This document shows, one piece after another, positions 1 to 8,108 of a stretch of 64,000 nt of DNA. Origin of the DNA: Scleromatobacter humisilvae (lineage in GTDB: Bacteria; Pseudomonadota; Gammaproteobacteria; Burkholderiales; Burkholderiaceae_C). Location: NCBI RefSeq assembly GCF_023231945.1, contig NZ_JAJLJH010000001.1, forward strand, positions 248,001 through 312,000, read 5' to 3'. Both the position numbers and the translations under genes were made by a program. Below the pieces are notes generated by a model, which searched no databases, was not told the origin of the DNA, and was given only the letters and a program-made list of their open reading frames with translations. Numbering within the stretch: the stretch's first letter is position 1; every line of letters starts with the position of its first letter.

Positions 1-307
1 GCGTGACCTTGCCGCCGGCGTTGCGCACGCTGTCGCAGACGGCCGCGACATCCGGCACGCCCAGCGCGAGGTGGCCGAACGCGGTGCCGATCTCGTAGCC
101 GGCGACGCCGTAGTTGAAGGTCAGCTCGATCTCGGCCGAGCCGACCTCGCCGTTGCCGTCGTCGGCGCCGTAGCCGAGGAAGGCCAGCGTGTACTGCTGC
201 TCGGGCCGGTCGGTGGTGCGGCGCAGCGTCATGCCGAAGTGGCGCGTGTAGAAATCGATCGAGCGCTGCAGGTCGCCGACGCGCAACATGGTGTGGAGGA
301 ACTTCAT
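1..307 (-). CDS. gloA: Glyoxalase I (lactoylglutathione lyase), partial
   Basis: Glyoxalase I isomerises the hemithioacetal of methylglyoxal and glutathione to S-lactoylglutathione in the cytoplasm. The translation begins [20 protein letters not shown] and continues with a fold typical of the VOC superfamily, including the metal-ligand region [15 protein letters not shown] and the later FGHLALGV stretch. The C-terminal part lies beyond the left edge, so about 102 residues are visible of a usual 130 or so. The ATG overlaps the TGA of the upstream dusC gene (ATGA), which implies translational coupling and settles the start. Confidence 0.93.
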   Translation of the reverse strand, partial: MKFLHTMLRVGDLQRSIDFYTRHFGMTLRRTTDRPEQQYTLAFLGYGADDGNGEVGSAEIELTFNYGVAGYEIGTAFGHLALGVPDVAAVCDSVRNAGGKVT

Positions 308-1395
308 GGCATCTCGAGGCTGTGGAGGGGGATCGCCCGCACGTTAGCAAACATCGCCGCGCCGAGTGCCGCAGGGTCATTGACCAGGCGCAGCTCGTCG
401 TACGCGCGCTGCGCCTGCGGGTAGCGGCGGCGCAGCAGGTTGAGCCACTGCTTGAGCCGCCCCGCGCGATGGCGCGGCTCCACGCGGGCGCTCACGAGGC
501 GCCAGAACTCGGCGAGCTGCGGCAGCAGGTCCTCCCAGGCGACGGCCGGCGGCGCGCCGTAGTCGGCGGGCGACTGCGGGCCGCCGGCCGAGGCCTTGAC
601 GTAGCCGCGCGCGTCGAGCGGGGCCTCGGTCGCATGGCGCGGCAAGGCCGTCGACGGCACGTGGCCCGCGCGACGGCTCGCGCGGATCGCCCGCGCCAGG
701 CCGGGGTCGGCCACCATGCCGCGACCGAGCATGAGGCCGTCGCAGCCGGAGACGCGGCGGCAGCGCTCGGCGTCCTCGGGCGTCCAGATCTCGCCGTTGG
801 CGATCACGGGGATCGCGACCGCCTCGCGGATCGCCGGCACGCGCTCCCAGTAGGCCGGCGGCCGGTAGCCGTCGGCCTTGGTGCGCGCGTGCACGACCAG
901 CTCGCTCGCGCCCCCGCCCGCGAGCGCCTGCGCGCACTCGCGCGCGAGCGAGGCGTCCTCGTAGCCCAGGCGCATCTTGGCCGACACCGGCAGCGCGGCC
1001 GGCACCGCGCGCCGCACGGCCTCGACGATGCGCCCCAGCAGCGCCGGATCCTGCAGCAGCGACGCGCCGCCGCCGTGGCGGTTGACGACCTTGGCGGGAC
1101 AGCCGAAGTTGAGGTCGATGCCGTCGGGCCGGAACGCGGCCAGCGCCGCCGCGTTGTCGGCCATGCACGCCGGATCCGACCCCAGCAGCTGCGGCCGCAC
1201 GGGCACGCCCGCGCGCGTGCGTCCGCCCTGCAGCAGCTCGGGAACGATGCGCGTGAATACCCGGTCGGGCATCAGCATGTCGGTGATGCGGATGAACTCC
1301 GACACGCAGCGATCGATGCCGCCGACGGCGGTCAGGATCTCGCGCAGCGGGTGGTCGAGGAGCCCCTCCATCGGGGCGAGCAACAACAGGCTCAC
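304..1395 (-). CDS. dusC: tRNA-dihydrouridine synthase, DusC type
   Basis: This FMN enzyme reduces a specific uridine in the D-loop of tRNA to dihydrouridine. The protein (363 aa) opens with [19 protein letters not shown], carries the family signature [17 protein letters not shown] with the catalytic cysteine, and has the FMN phosphate-binding VIANGEI and GLMLGRGM segments. The GTG start overlaps the TGA of the upstream aminotransferase gene (GTGA), so a three-gene coupled run is likely. It is longer than usual: an insertion of about 45 residues rich in Pro and Ala (around residues 245-290) separates the barrel from the C-terminal helical domain. The DusC assignment over DusA/B rests on general similarity and is less sure than the family. 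Confidence 0.92.
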   Translation of the reverse strand: MSLLLLAPMEGLLDHPLREILTAVGGIDRCVSEFIRITDMLMPDRVFTRIVPELLQGGRTRAGVPVRPQLLGSDPACMADNAAALAAFRPDGIDLNFGCPAKVVNRHGGGASLLQDPALLGRIVEAVRRAVPAALPVSAKMRLGYEDASLARECAQALAGGGASELVVHARTKADGYRPPAYWERVPAIREAVAIPVIANGEIWTPEDAERCRRVSGCDGLMLGRGMVADPGLARAIRASRRAGHVPSTALPRHATEAPLDARGYVKASAGGPQSPADYGAPPAVAWEDLLPQLAEFWRLVSARVEPRHRAGRLKQWLNLLRRRYPQAQRAYDELRLVNDPAALGAAMFANVRAIPLHSLEMP

Positions 1396-2588
1396 GCCGG
1401 CCACTCGTCGACCGAGTCCGCCAGGCGCTCGTAGTCCGACTCGTCGTTGTAGACCTGCGCCGCGAGCCGCACGCAGACGTGGCCGTCGATCGCGAGCACC
1501 TGCGCCTCGATGCGGCGTTCGAGGAACAGCCAGTCCTTCAACGCTGGCGCCGCGGACTCGCCGAGTGCATCGATGCGCGCCGGCAGCGCCACGCTGGCCA
1601 TGCAGCCGACCATGGACTCGGGCGTCGTGAACGGTTGGCCCCAGCGCGCCGACAGCTCGTGCGCCATGCGCCAGACGAGGTCGTGGTTCCACGTGCGCAT
1701 CGCAGCCAGGCCCAGCACGTCGCGCATGAACGCGATGCCCGCCGGCGCCGACAGCATCGCCGACGGATCGCGCGTGCCGGTCCAGTCGAACTCCTGCGCG
1801 AGGCCGACGTCGAGTCCCCACGAGATCGTCGGCGGATGGATCGCGACGCGATGCGCGGGCGCCACCCACAGGAAGCCGCAGGCGCGCGGCGCGAAGGCCC
1901 ACTTGTGCAGGTTGCCGACATACCAGTCGGCGCCGAGCGACGAGATGTCGAGCGCGATCGCGCCCGGTGCGTGCGCGCCGTCGATCAGCACCGGCACGCC
2001 GCGCGCCTTGCAGCGCGCCGTCATCGCCGCCACCGGCAGCGTCAGGGCCGTGTGCGACGAGATGTGGTCGAGGATCGCGAGCCGCGTGCGCGGCGTGAGC
2101 GCGCGTTCCACGGCGTCGACGCAGGCATCGGTCGGATCGCCCTGCACGGGAAACGGCGTCGCCACGATGACGACCCGCGCGCCCGCGCCGCGCGCGACGA
2201 ACTCGGCGGCCTTGATCACAGCGCCGTAGGCCTGGTCGAGCACGACGATCTCGTCGCCCGGCTGCAGCGCGATCGAGCGCAGCACGGCGTTGATGCCGGT
2301 GCTGGCATTGTCGACGAACACGAGGTCGTCGCCGCGCGCGCCGACGAATTCGGCGACCGCGTCGGCGGCCTGGCGCAGCAGCAGGCGCGGCGCGCCGGGC
2401 TCGTCGGCCGTCACGCGCATCAGCTCGCGGAACAGGAAGGCGGCCGGCTGCGCCTCGATGCGGCGCTGCCAGGCCTGCTGCGTCTCCAGCACCACGCGCG
2501 GCGTGGCGCCGACCGTGCCGTGGTTCAGGTAGGTGATCGCGGGATCCAGCCACCAGTGGGTGAGGAAGGAACGGCCGAAGGTGGGCAC
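1392..2588 (-). CDS. Class V aminotransferase family PLP enzyme
   Basis: A fold-type I PLP enzyme of about 398 aa, similar to the isopenicillin N epimerase-like branch of class V aminotransferases. The sequence shows the N-terminal YLNHGTVGATPR segment, the region VFVDNASTGINAVLRS that contacts cofactor phosphate, LIDGAHAPGAI with the Asp that pairs with the PLP pyridine, and YVGNLHKWAFAPRACGF with the Schiff-base lysine. The substrate cannot be told from the sequence. The GTG at 2588 is preferred because homologues start close to FGRSFLTHWWLDP; an in-frame ATG lies further upstream, but the intervening residues are low-complexity. It is the first gene of a coupled minus-strand run with dusC and gloA. 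Confidence 0.85.
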   Translation of the reverse strand: MPTFGRSFLTHWWLDPAITYLNHGTVGATPRVVLETQQAWQRRIEAQPAAFLFRELMRVTADEPGAPRLLLRQAADAVAEFVGARGDDLVFVDNASTGINAVLRSIALQPGDEIVVLDQAYGAVIKAAEFVARGAGARVVIVATPFPVQGDPTDACVDAVERALTPRTRLAILDHISSHTALTLPVAAMTARCKARGVPVLIDGAHAPGAIALDISSLGADWYVGNLHKWAFAPRACGFLWVAPAHRVAIHPPTISWGLDVGLAQEFDWTGTRDPSAMLSAPAGIAFMRDVLGLAAMRTWNHDLVWRMAHELSARWGQPFTTPESMVGCMASVALPARIDALGESAAPALKDWLFLERRIEAQVLAIDGHVCVRLAAQVYNDESDYERLADSVDEWPA

Positions 2589-2669
2589 GGGTTTTCCAGA
2601 GCGCGGAGAAGCGGCGATTGTCGCCCGCCGCGCAGGTATAAAGCGCATCACCACAACAGGGAGGACACG

Positions 2670-3146
2670 ATGGACAACAACCGTTTCGCGCCGCCGAAGG
2701 CGAACGTCGAAGGCGCCTACAGCGAGGTCGCGGCCGCGCCGCCGTTGTGGAACCCGAACGCCGCGGCGAGCTGGAGCCTGCTCTTCTCGCCGATCTTCGG
2801 GACCTGGCTGCACCTGAGGAACTGGCAGGCGATGGGAGACCACGAACGCGCGGGCCATGCGCGCAAATGGCTCATTGCGTCGTTCGTCATGCTGCTCGTG
2901 TCCATCGTGCTGGCAGTCTTTCTTCCGCCCCATCTCGGGGGCGTGACCCGCATCTTCAACTTCGCCTTCCTGATCGCGTGGTACTACGCCGCCGCCAAGC
3001 CGCAGGTCGCGTTCGTCAAGGGGCACTACGGCGACCACTACCCGCGCCGGGGATGGCTTGTTCCGATCGCGACGGCGATCGGCGTGATCGTCGCCTCGCT
3101 GGCGGCGCTCGTGGCGCTGGCAATGATGCTCGGCGCGCGCGCCTGA
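2670..3146 (+). CDS. Small membrane protein, function unknown
   Basis: A 158-aa protein that I do not recognise as a characterised family. The N-terminus (NRFAPPKANVEG) is a short Pro-rich cytoplasmic motif seen at the head of several uncharacterised bacterial membrane proteins. It is followed by hydrophobic segments at roughly residues 30-48, 68-88, 95-110 and 130-155, so three or four membrane passes are likely. The start ATG follows a good ribosome binding site (GGGAGG, 6 bp away). It is transcribed divergently from the aminotransferase gene across an 81-bp gap. No catalytic motif is visible. Confidence 0.8.
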   Translation: MDNNRFAPPKANVEGAYSEVAAAPPLWNPNAAASWSLLFSPIFGTWLHLRNWQAMGDHERAGHARKWLIASFVMLLVSIVLAVFLPPHLGGVTRIFNFAFLIAWYYAAAKPQVAFVKGHYGDHYPRRGWLVPIATAIGVIVASLAALVALAMMLGARA

Positions 3147-3153
3147 GCCCGGT

Positions 3154-3378
3154 TCAGTGCAGGTCGCTGAGCTGGACCGCCGGCGACGCGTACTCGCGGC
3201 CGACGCTGCCCTGCGCTCGCAGGAAGCTGGCGCGCGCGCCCTCGGTCATCGCGTCCCACTTCACCTCGCCCTGGTGGTCGCACGGGAAGGCCAGTGCGCG
3301 GCCCGAATGGAACAGCGACTGGAAGCGCAGTTCATAGCGGGCGAGGGATTCGGCGGCGGGCAGCGGGTCGGGGATCAT
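3154..3378 (-). CDS. Conserved small hypothetical protein
   Basis: A cytoplasmic protein of about 74 aa without membrane segments. The pattern LARYELRFQSLFHSGRALAFPCD followed by REYASP resembles a family of short uncharacterised proteins that I recall from many Burkholderiales genomes, but this could not be checked here. The ATG at 3378 starts MIPDPLPAAESLARYELRF; an upstream in-frame ATG at 3420 would add 14 low-complexity residues and is less likely. It is convergent with the membrane protein gene ending 8 bp away. No function can be proposed. Confidence 0.7.
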   Translation of the reverse strand: MIPDPLPAAESLARYELRFQSLFHSGRALAFPCDHQGEVKWDAMTEGARASFLRAQGSVGREYASPAVQLSDLH

Positions 3379-3586
3379 GATGGCCTCGGGTGTTGCTGGT
3401 GAGGACTCGCGGCGTGGCAAGGGCGCCAGGATGAGTTCAGTGTGCGCGCCGGCCCGCGCGCACGATATCGGCGAACTTCCATCGGCAGGCTAGTCGCCGG
3501 CCTCGTCCGCCTGTAGTCGCGGCGGACGACGTCTTGTCAGTGCGCGTCTGACACACTGGCGTTCCGCTGCTCATCCGCACACGCCC

Positions 3587-4171
3587 GTGACCGCCCCGCT
3601 CATCCGCCCCGCCACCGTCGACGACGTCGACACCCTCTGCCGCCTCGGCGCCGCCACCTTCCGCGAGACCTACCGCCCCATCAGCGATCCGCGCGAGGTC
3701 GATGACTACGCCGACGAGCATTTCACGCGCGCCAGGATCGAGGCCTGGCTGCACAGGACGGACGCGCGCACGCTGCTCGCGTCCTTGGCGGACGCGCCGG
3801 TCGGCTACGCCCACGTGCGCCGCGCCGCGGTGCCCGACTGCGTCGCCGACCCCGAGGCCGTCGAGCTGTCTCGCCTGTACCTGTTGGGCTCGGCGCAAGG
3901 CGTGGGGCTCGGCAGCGCGTTGATGGCCGAGGCCATCGCGCAGATCGCCGCGCTGGGCGCCCGCACGGCGTGGCTGGGCGCGTACGACCGCAACGTCAAG
4001 GCGCTGGCCTTCTATGCGCGCCACGGCTTCGTGCAGGCCGGCACGCACGCGTTCGAGTTCGGCGGCCGGATCCACGCCGATCCGGTGCTGACACGTGCTG
4101 TGACACCGGCCGCGCGAGGCCCGTCTATCATTCGCGCCTCGCAAAACATTCCCCGGAGATTGCCCCGATGA
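3587..4171 (+). CDS. GNAT-family N-acetyltransferase
   Basis: Transfers an acetyl group from acetyl-CoA to an amine on an unknown acceptor. Residues 1-165 follow the GNAT fold: IRPATVDDVDTLCRL at strand 1, the acetyl-CoA pyrophosphate loop GSAQGVGLGSALMAEA (the Q/R-x-x-G-x-G/A motif, around residues 104-115), and NVKALAFYARHGF near the C-terminus. The GTG at 3587 gives the expected N-terminus. The last 25 residues after the domain are Arg-rich and atypical; the stop TGA overlaps the ATG of the next gene (ATGA), so the tail may simply reflect read-through to a coupled stop. Confidence 0.88.
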   Translation: MTAPLIRPATVDDVDTLCRLGAATFRETYRPISDPREVDDYADEHFTRARIEAWLHRTDARTLLASLADAPVGYAHVRRAAVPDCVADPEAVELSRLYLLGSAQGVGLGSALMAEAIAQIAALGARTAWLGAYDRNVKALAFYARHGFVQAGTHAFEFGGRIHADPVLTRAVTPAARGPSIIRASQNIPRRLPR

Positions 4172-4617
4172 CTTCCCGCCTGAGTTCCGTCCGCCTTGCC
4201 GCCGCGCTGGCGATCGCCGCCGGCTTCACCGCCGTCGCCCACGCCGACGACGCCACGGCGCTGAACGCGGCCGCCAAGGAGCCGGGTGCGGTCGTCACGG
4301 CCAGCGGCCTCGTGTTCAAGTCGCTCAAGGAAGGCACCGGCGCCAGCCCGAAGGGCACGGACGTCGTCAAGGCCAACTATCTCGGCAAGCTCCCCGACGG
4401 CACCAAGTTCGACGCCTCGGCCGACCACGGCGGCCCGATCAGCTTCCCGCTCAACCGCGTGATCGCGTGCTGGACGGAAGGCCTGCAGAAGATGAAGGTC
4501 GGCGGCAAGGCCAAGCTGACGTGCCCGTCGGCCATCGCCTACGGCTCGCGCAGCATGGGCCCGATCCCGTCGAACGCGACGCTCGTGTTCGAGGTCGAGC
4601 TCGTCGGCATCAACTGA
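4168..4617 (+). CDS. Exported FKBP-type peptidyl-prolyl isomerase
   Basis: A 149-aa periplasmic peptidyl-prolyl cis-trans isomerase that helps proline-limited folding of exported proteins. A Sec signal peptide (about residues 1-24, ending AHADD) is followed by a short linker and a complete FKBP domain: VVKANYLGKLPDGTKFDAS, then FPLNRVIACWTEGLQKMKVG and KLTCPSAIAYGSRSMGPIPS, which hold the usual aromatic and Ile pocket residues and end in LVFEVELV. The size matches single-domain FkpA/SlyD-independent exported FKBPs. Its ATG sits in the stop codon of the acetyltransferase gene, so the two may share a transcript, although their functions look unrelated. Confidence 0.93.
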   Translation: MTSRLSSVRLAAALAIAAGFTAVAHADDATALNAAAKEPGAVVTASGLVFKSLKEGTGASPKGTDVVKANYLGKLPDGTKFDASADHGGPISFPLNRVIACWTEGLQKMKVGGKAKLTCPSAIAYGSRSMGPIPSNATLVFEVELVGIN

Positions 4618-4623
4618 CGACCG

Positions 4624-5568
4624 TCAGGGCTTGTCGTCGGCGTCCGTGTGGCCCGGCACCAGCCCCATGCGCTGGTGCAGGCCGGCCAGCATGGTGTCGA
4701 AGATCGTGCGGTGCGTGTCGGGCACCTTGGCGAGGATGACGTCGCGCCAGTCGTCGTGCGCGCAGTCGCCGGTGCCCACGCAATGCAGCGCCACCTCGAC
4801 GCCGCCGCGGCAGTTGCCCACCAGCTCGCAGCCGACGATCTCGGCGCCCCACTCGTGCAACTGGCGGTCGGTGCCGTCGTCGCCGGCGGAGTTGCCGACG
4901 TCGAGGAAGTCGGCGTTGTTCCGCAGCGCCTCGGCGGCGGCCCAGCGGTCGCCGGTCTTGAGCGCGGCGTCGATGTCGGCATCGGCCGTCTGGCGCGCCG
5001 CCGGCGACACGATGCCGCGGCCGTCGGGCGGCATCAGGAAGTCGCGGCCGCCGCGCTGCTCCATCGCCACCTTGTACAGCGACTGGATGTCGGGGTAGGT
5101 CTCGAGCACGCCGGTGCAGCGCTTCTCGATGTCCTCGATCAGCGCCACCGCGCCTTCGTGGAACGCGTCGTTGCCCGTGTGCGTGGCGGCGATGCCCTTG
5201 TGCTGGTTCAGGTCGTTGCAGCGCTTCCACGCGAGCAGCGCGTAGAACTTGCCGCCTTCCTGCGGGCGGCCCATCGCCTGGCCGATGAAGTCGAGGTAGT
5301 TCGTGGCGCCCTCGAACTCGCTGCGCATCCGGGCCGAGCGCGCGTTCTGCTCAGTGCCGGCCTGCTGCGACGGCGTCAGGCTCCCCCCGCCGCCGGCGGC
5401 CGCGGTGCCGCTCGCGGATACGACGCCGCTCGCTGGCGCGGCCGTCCGCGGCTTCAGGTGATGCACGCGCCTGGACAGGTTCACCAGCGCGACGCAGCCG
5501 AGGATCACCAGCACCAATCCCGCCGTCGAGAGCTTGTGATCGCGGATCCACAGCAGCACCTGGTTCAT
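4624..5568 (-). CDS. Hypothetical membrane-anchored protein
   Basis: A 314-aa protein of no family that I recognise. One transmembrane helix at residues 16-30 (TAGLVLVILGCVALV) is followed by a Gly/Ala-rich linker and a helical domain, probably periplasmic, with cysteine pairs in the C-terminal part (VGCELVGNCRGG and CVGTGDCAHDD) that may form disulfides. The topology resembles other small uncharacterised envelope proteins of Burkholderiales. It is convergent with the FKBP gene (6-bp gap) and reads in the same direction as the araC-type gene upstream, separated by about 100 bp. Confidence 0.75.
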   Translation of the reverse strand: MNQVLLWIRDHKLSTAGLVLVILGCVALVNLSRRVHHLKPRTAAPASGVVSASGTAAAGGGGSLTPSQQAGTEQNARSARMRSEFEGATNYLDFIGQAMGRPQEGGKFYALLAWKRCNDLNQHKGIAATHTGNDAFHEGAVALIEDIEKRCTGVLETYPDIQSLYKVAMEQRGGRDFLMPPDGRGIVSPAARQTADADIDAALKTGDRWAAAEALRNNADFLDVGNSAGDDGTDRQLHEWGAEIVGCELVGNCRGGVEVALHCVGTGDCAHDDWRDVILAKVPDTHRTIFDTMLAGLHQRMGLVPGHTDADDKP

Positions 5569-5671
5569 GCGCGGGCTCCCGCGCGCGCGTCACGCGCGAC
5601 GGCGCGCGAAGGGCGGAGGGTGGACAGGATCAGGGGCATGCGGCGTCCAACGAGAAGCGGACACCCATTCT

Positions 5672-6745
5672 CTACGAGGCCGGTGCCGGCCCGCCGCCGG
5701 TCTCGCGCAGTTCGCGCGGCGTCGCCCCGAACCAGCGCCGCACGGTGCGGCTGAAGTTGGAGGTGTCGGCGTAGCCCAGGCGCGCGGCGATCTCCTCGAC
5801 CGGCTCGGCGGTATGCAGCAGCATCCACAGCGCGCGCTGCTTGCGCGCGGCGTCGAGCAGTTGCTGGAAGGTCGCGCCGTCCTCGTGCAGGCGGCGGATC
5901 AGCGTGCGCGGCGAGATGCCACAGCGCGCGGCGACGTCGGCCATGCGGGGATAGGCGCCGGAACCCGACACATTCGCGACGCTCGCCAGCAGCCCGGCCA
6001 CGCGCTGCGCTAGGCTCGCGCCGGCGACCTCGGCCAGCGCCTCCTCGCACTCGCGGCAGGCGCCCGCATGCGCCTTCGCGTCGGCGCCGATGCAGGGGAG
6101 CGCCAAGTCGCGCTGCACGAAATGGAATGCGAAGGCCGGGCGGTCGAAGCGGATGTCGGCGACGCCGAAGCGCTGGTACTGCTCGCGCCAGGCGGGCGTG
6201 GCCAGCGGCAGCTCGATGCGCAGGTCGGCCGGGATCTGCCCGACGGCCGTCTCGAGCATGCGCAGGATCGCCGACAGCACCGTGTCGATGACGAAGGTTC
6301 GCACCCTGGCGCCGAGATCGGCGCGCTCGGTGGCCTGCATCGTCATACCCGTGGCCGTATCGACGCAGGTCCAGGCCATCGCGTCGTTGCGCGTCGTGCC
6401 GTAGCGCGCGAGCGTCGTCACGGCCTCGCGCAGGTCGCGGCTGGTTACGACCGCATAGCCGAGCGCGCCGTGCGCGGACACGGGCGCCCCGCCGCCCAGG
6501 TCCAGCCCCAGCCACGGCCGGCGCGTGGCCGCCATCGCGCCCTCGGCCAGGCGCACGATGGTGTCGCGGCCGAGGCGCTTGTCGTCGGTGACCAGCGTCG
6601 CCCAGTCGAGGCCGGCCGCGGCCAGCACGCGGTCGCCGTCGACGTCCGCGTGCTGCAGCAGCATGCGCAGCAGGCGGGCGTAGATCGGCGGCACGAGCGA
6701 CGTCGGCTGCGGCAGCGGGGGATGGGCAATGTCGGGGCGCGGCAT
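5672..6745 (-). CDS. AraC-family transcriptional regulator
   Basis: A 357-aa DNA-binding regulator. Residues 20-215 match the arabinose-binding-like sensor domain found in OruR/VirS-type AraC proteins (YARLLRMLLQHADVDGDRVL, then the PAFAFHF segment). Residues 255-350 form the double helix-turn-helix domain: MADVAARCGISPRTLIRRLHE, then PVEEIAARLGYADTSNFSRTVRRWFGATP, with the conserved second recognition helix. It is transcribed divergently from alkB and the GMC dehydrogenase gene, and AraC proteins of this type commonly activate neighbouring alkane or alcohol oxidation genes, so it is the likely regulator of that pair. This is inference from context. Confidence 0.92.
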   Translation of the reverse strand: MPRPDIAHPPLPQPTSLVPPIYARLLRMLLQHADVDGDRVLAAAGLDWATLVTDDKRLGRDTIVRLAEGAMAATRRPWLGLDLGGGAPVSAHGALGYAVVTSRDLREAVTTLARYGTTRNDAMAWTCVDTATGMTMQATERADLGARVRTFVIDTVLSAILRMLETAVGQIPADLRIELPLATPAWREQYQRFGVADIRFDRPAFAFHFVQRDLALPCIGADAKAHAGACRECEEALAEVAGASLAQRVAGLLASVANVSGSGAYPRMADVAARCGISPRTLIRRLHEDGATFQQLLDAARKQRALWMLLHTAEPVEEIAARLGYADTSNFSRTVRRWFGATPRELRETGGGPAPAS

Positions 6746-6804
6746 GTTCCAGGATGGGGCGGCCGTCTCAGTGTCTTCCCTTGAAAGGGGCGCTCGACGG
6801 CCTG

Positions 6805-6825
6805 TTTGTCACTTTATGACGATTT
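6805..6825. promoter_or_regulatory. Candidate regulator site in the araC-alkB divergent promoter
   Basis: The 136-bp gap between the regulator gene and alkB contains the inverted repeat GTCA-N5-TGAC (6808-6820) within the most AT-rich part of the gap (TTTGTCACTTTATGACGATTTG region). Such symmetry fits a binding site or core promoter element. It is a single short palindrome, so the call is tentative. Confidence 0.3.
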
Positions 6826-6881
6826 GTTGGCAGCTGCATCGGTGTCAGCCCCGGACCGGCGCCACCAAACTGGCCGCCACG

Positions 6882-8057
6882 ATGAGTCTCGCCACTGCTC
6901 CCGATCCAGCCGTGCCCTACGTCGACCGCAAGCGTCACGCCTGGGTGTTGTCGCTGCTGGTGCCCACGCTGGTCGGGCTCGGGCCGGTGCTTTACCGTGC
7001 CTGGCCGATGACGCTGATGTTGTGGCTTCCGGTCATCTTCGTCTATTGCGTCGCGCCCCTAATCGACCTCGCGCTGGGCGCCGACACCAGCAACCCGCCC
7101 GAGGACGCGGTGCCGCAGCTGGAGGCGGATCCGTTCTATCGCCGCGTCACCTACGCGCTGGTGCCGCTGCTGTGGGGCGCGTTCGTCTACGGCGCCTGGT
7201 TCTGCATGCGCACGCCGCTCACCTGGGCCGGGCAACTGGCCATCGTGATGACGACGGGCATGGTCGGCGGCTTCTGCATCAACCTCGGGCACGAGCTGGG
7301 CCACAAGAAGTCGAAGCTGGAGCGCTGGCTCGCCAGGATCGTGCTGGCGCCGACGTTCTACGGCCACTTCACGATCGAGCACAACCGCGGCCACCATCGC
7401 GACGTCGCCACCGCGGCCGACCCGGCCTCGTCGCGCATGGGGGAGGGCATCTGGCGCTTCGCGCTGCGCGAGATGCCCGGCGCGTTCCGGCGCGCGTGGC
7501 AGCTCGAGCGCGCGCGCATGAAGGTGGACGGCCTGCCGTTCTGGTCGCTGCACAACGAGCTGCTGCAGCCGGCGCTGATCACCGTCGCGCTGTGGACGAC
7601 GCTGGCCGCCTGGCTGGGCCCGCAGGTGCTCGTCTTCCTGCTGCTCGCGTCGCTGTGGGCCAACTTCCAGCTGACCACGGCCAACTACATCGAGCACTAC
7701 GGCCTGCTGCGCCGCACCGAGGCCGACGGCCGCGTCGAGCGCACCGAACCGCGCCATTCGTGGAACAGCAACCACCTGTTCTCGAACTGGGCCGTGTTCC
7801 ACCTGCAGCGCCACTCCGACCACCACGCGCACCCGATGCGGCGCTACCAGTCGCTGCGCCACTTCGACGACGTGCCGCAGCTGCCCAACGGCTACTTCGG
7901 CATGTTCACGATCGCGTACTTCCCGCCGCTGTGGTTTGCGCTGATGGACGCGCGGCTGGTCGCTGCTGTCCACTCGGATGCCTCGCGCATCAATTTCCAT
8001 CCTCGCAGGCGTGCCGCGCTGATGCGCAGGCACGGGCTGGTCGATTTCCCCACATGA
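6882..8057 (+). CDS. alkB: Alkane 1-monooxygenase
   Basis: A di-iron integral membrane hydroxylase that oxidises medium-chain n-alkanes to 1-alkanols using electrons from rubredoxin. The protein has 391 aa with six hydrophobic segments and all four histidine motifs of AlkB: HELGHKKS (about residues 137-144), EHNRGHH (166-172), NYIEHYGL (268-275) and LQRHSDHHAHP (308-318). The ATG at 6882 is chosen because it begins the homologous region; an upstream in-frame ATG adds unlikely residues, and no strong ribosome binding site is visible for either. No rubredoxin or rubredoxin reductase is fused or encoded next to it. The following GMC dehydrogenase would take the alcohol onward. Confidence 0.95.
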   Translation: MSLATAPDPAVPYVDRKRHAWVLSLLVPTLVGLGPVLYRAWPMTLMLWLPVIFVYCVAPLIDLALGADTSNPPEDAVPQLEADPFYRRVTYALVPLLWGAFVYGAWFCMRTPLTWAGQLAIVMTTGMVGGFCINLGHELGHKKSKLERWLARIVLAPTFYGHFTIEHNRGHHRDVATAADPASSRMGEGIWRFALREMPGAFRRAWQLERARMKVDGLPFWSLHNELLQPALITVALWTTLAAWLGPQVLVFLLLASLWANFQLTTANYIEHYGLLRRTEADGRVERTEPRHSWNSNHLFSNWAVFHLQRHSDHHAHPMRRYQSLRHFDDVPQLPNGYFGMFTIAYFPPLWFALMDARLVAAVHSDASRINFHPRRRAALMRRHGLVDFPT

Positions 8058-8108
8058 TTCCCGTTCAAGAGGTCTTCGTTGACTGAGCAAAAGAAAGAAG
8101 AGCCAAGC

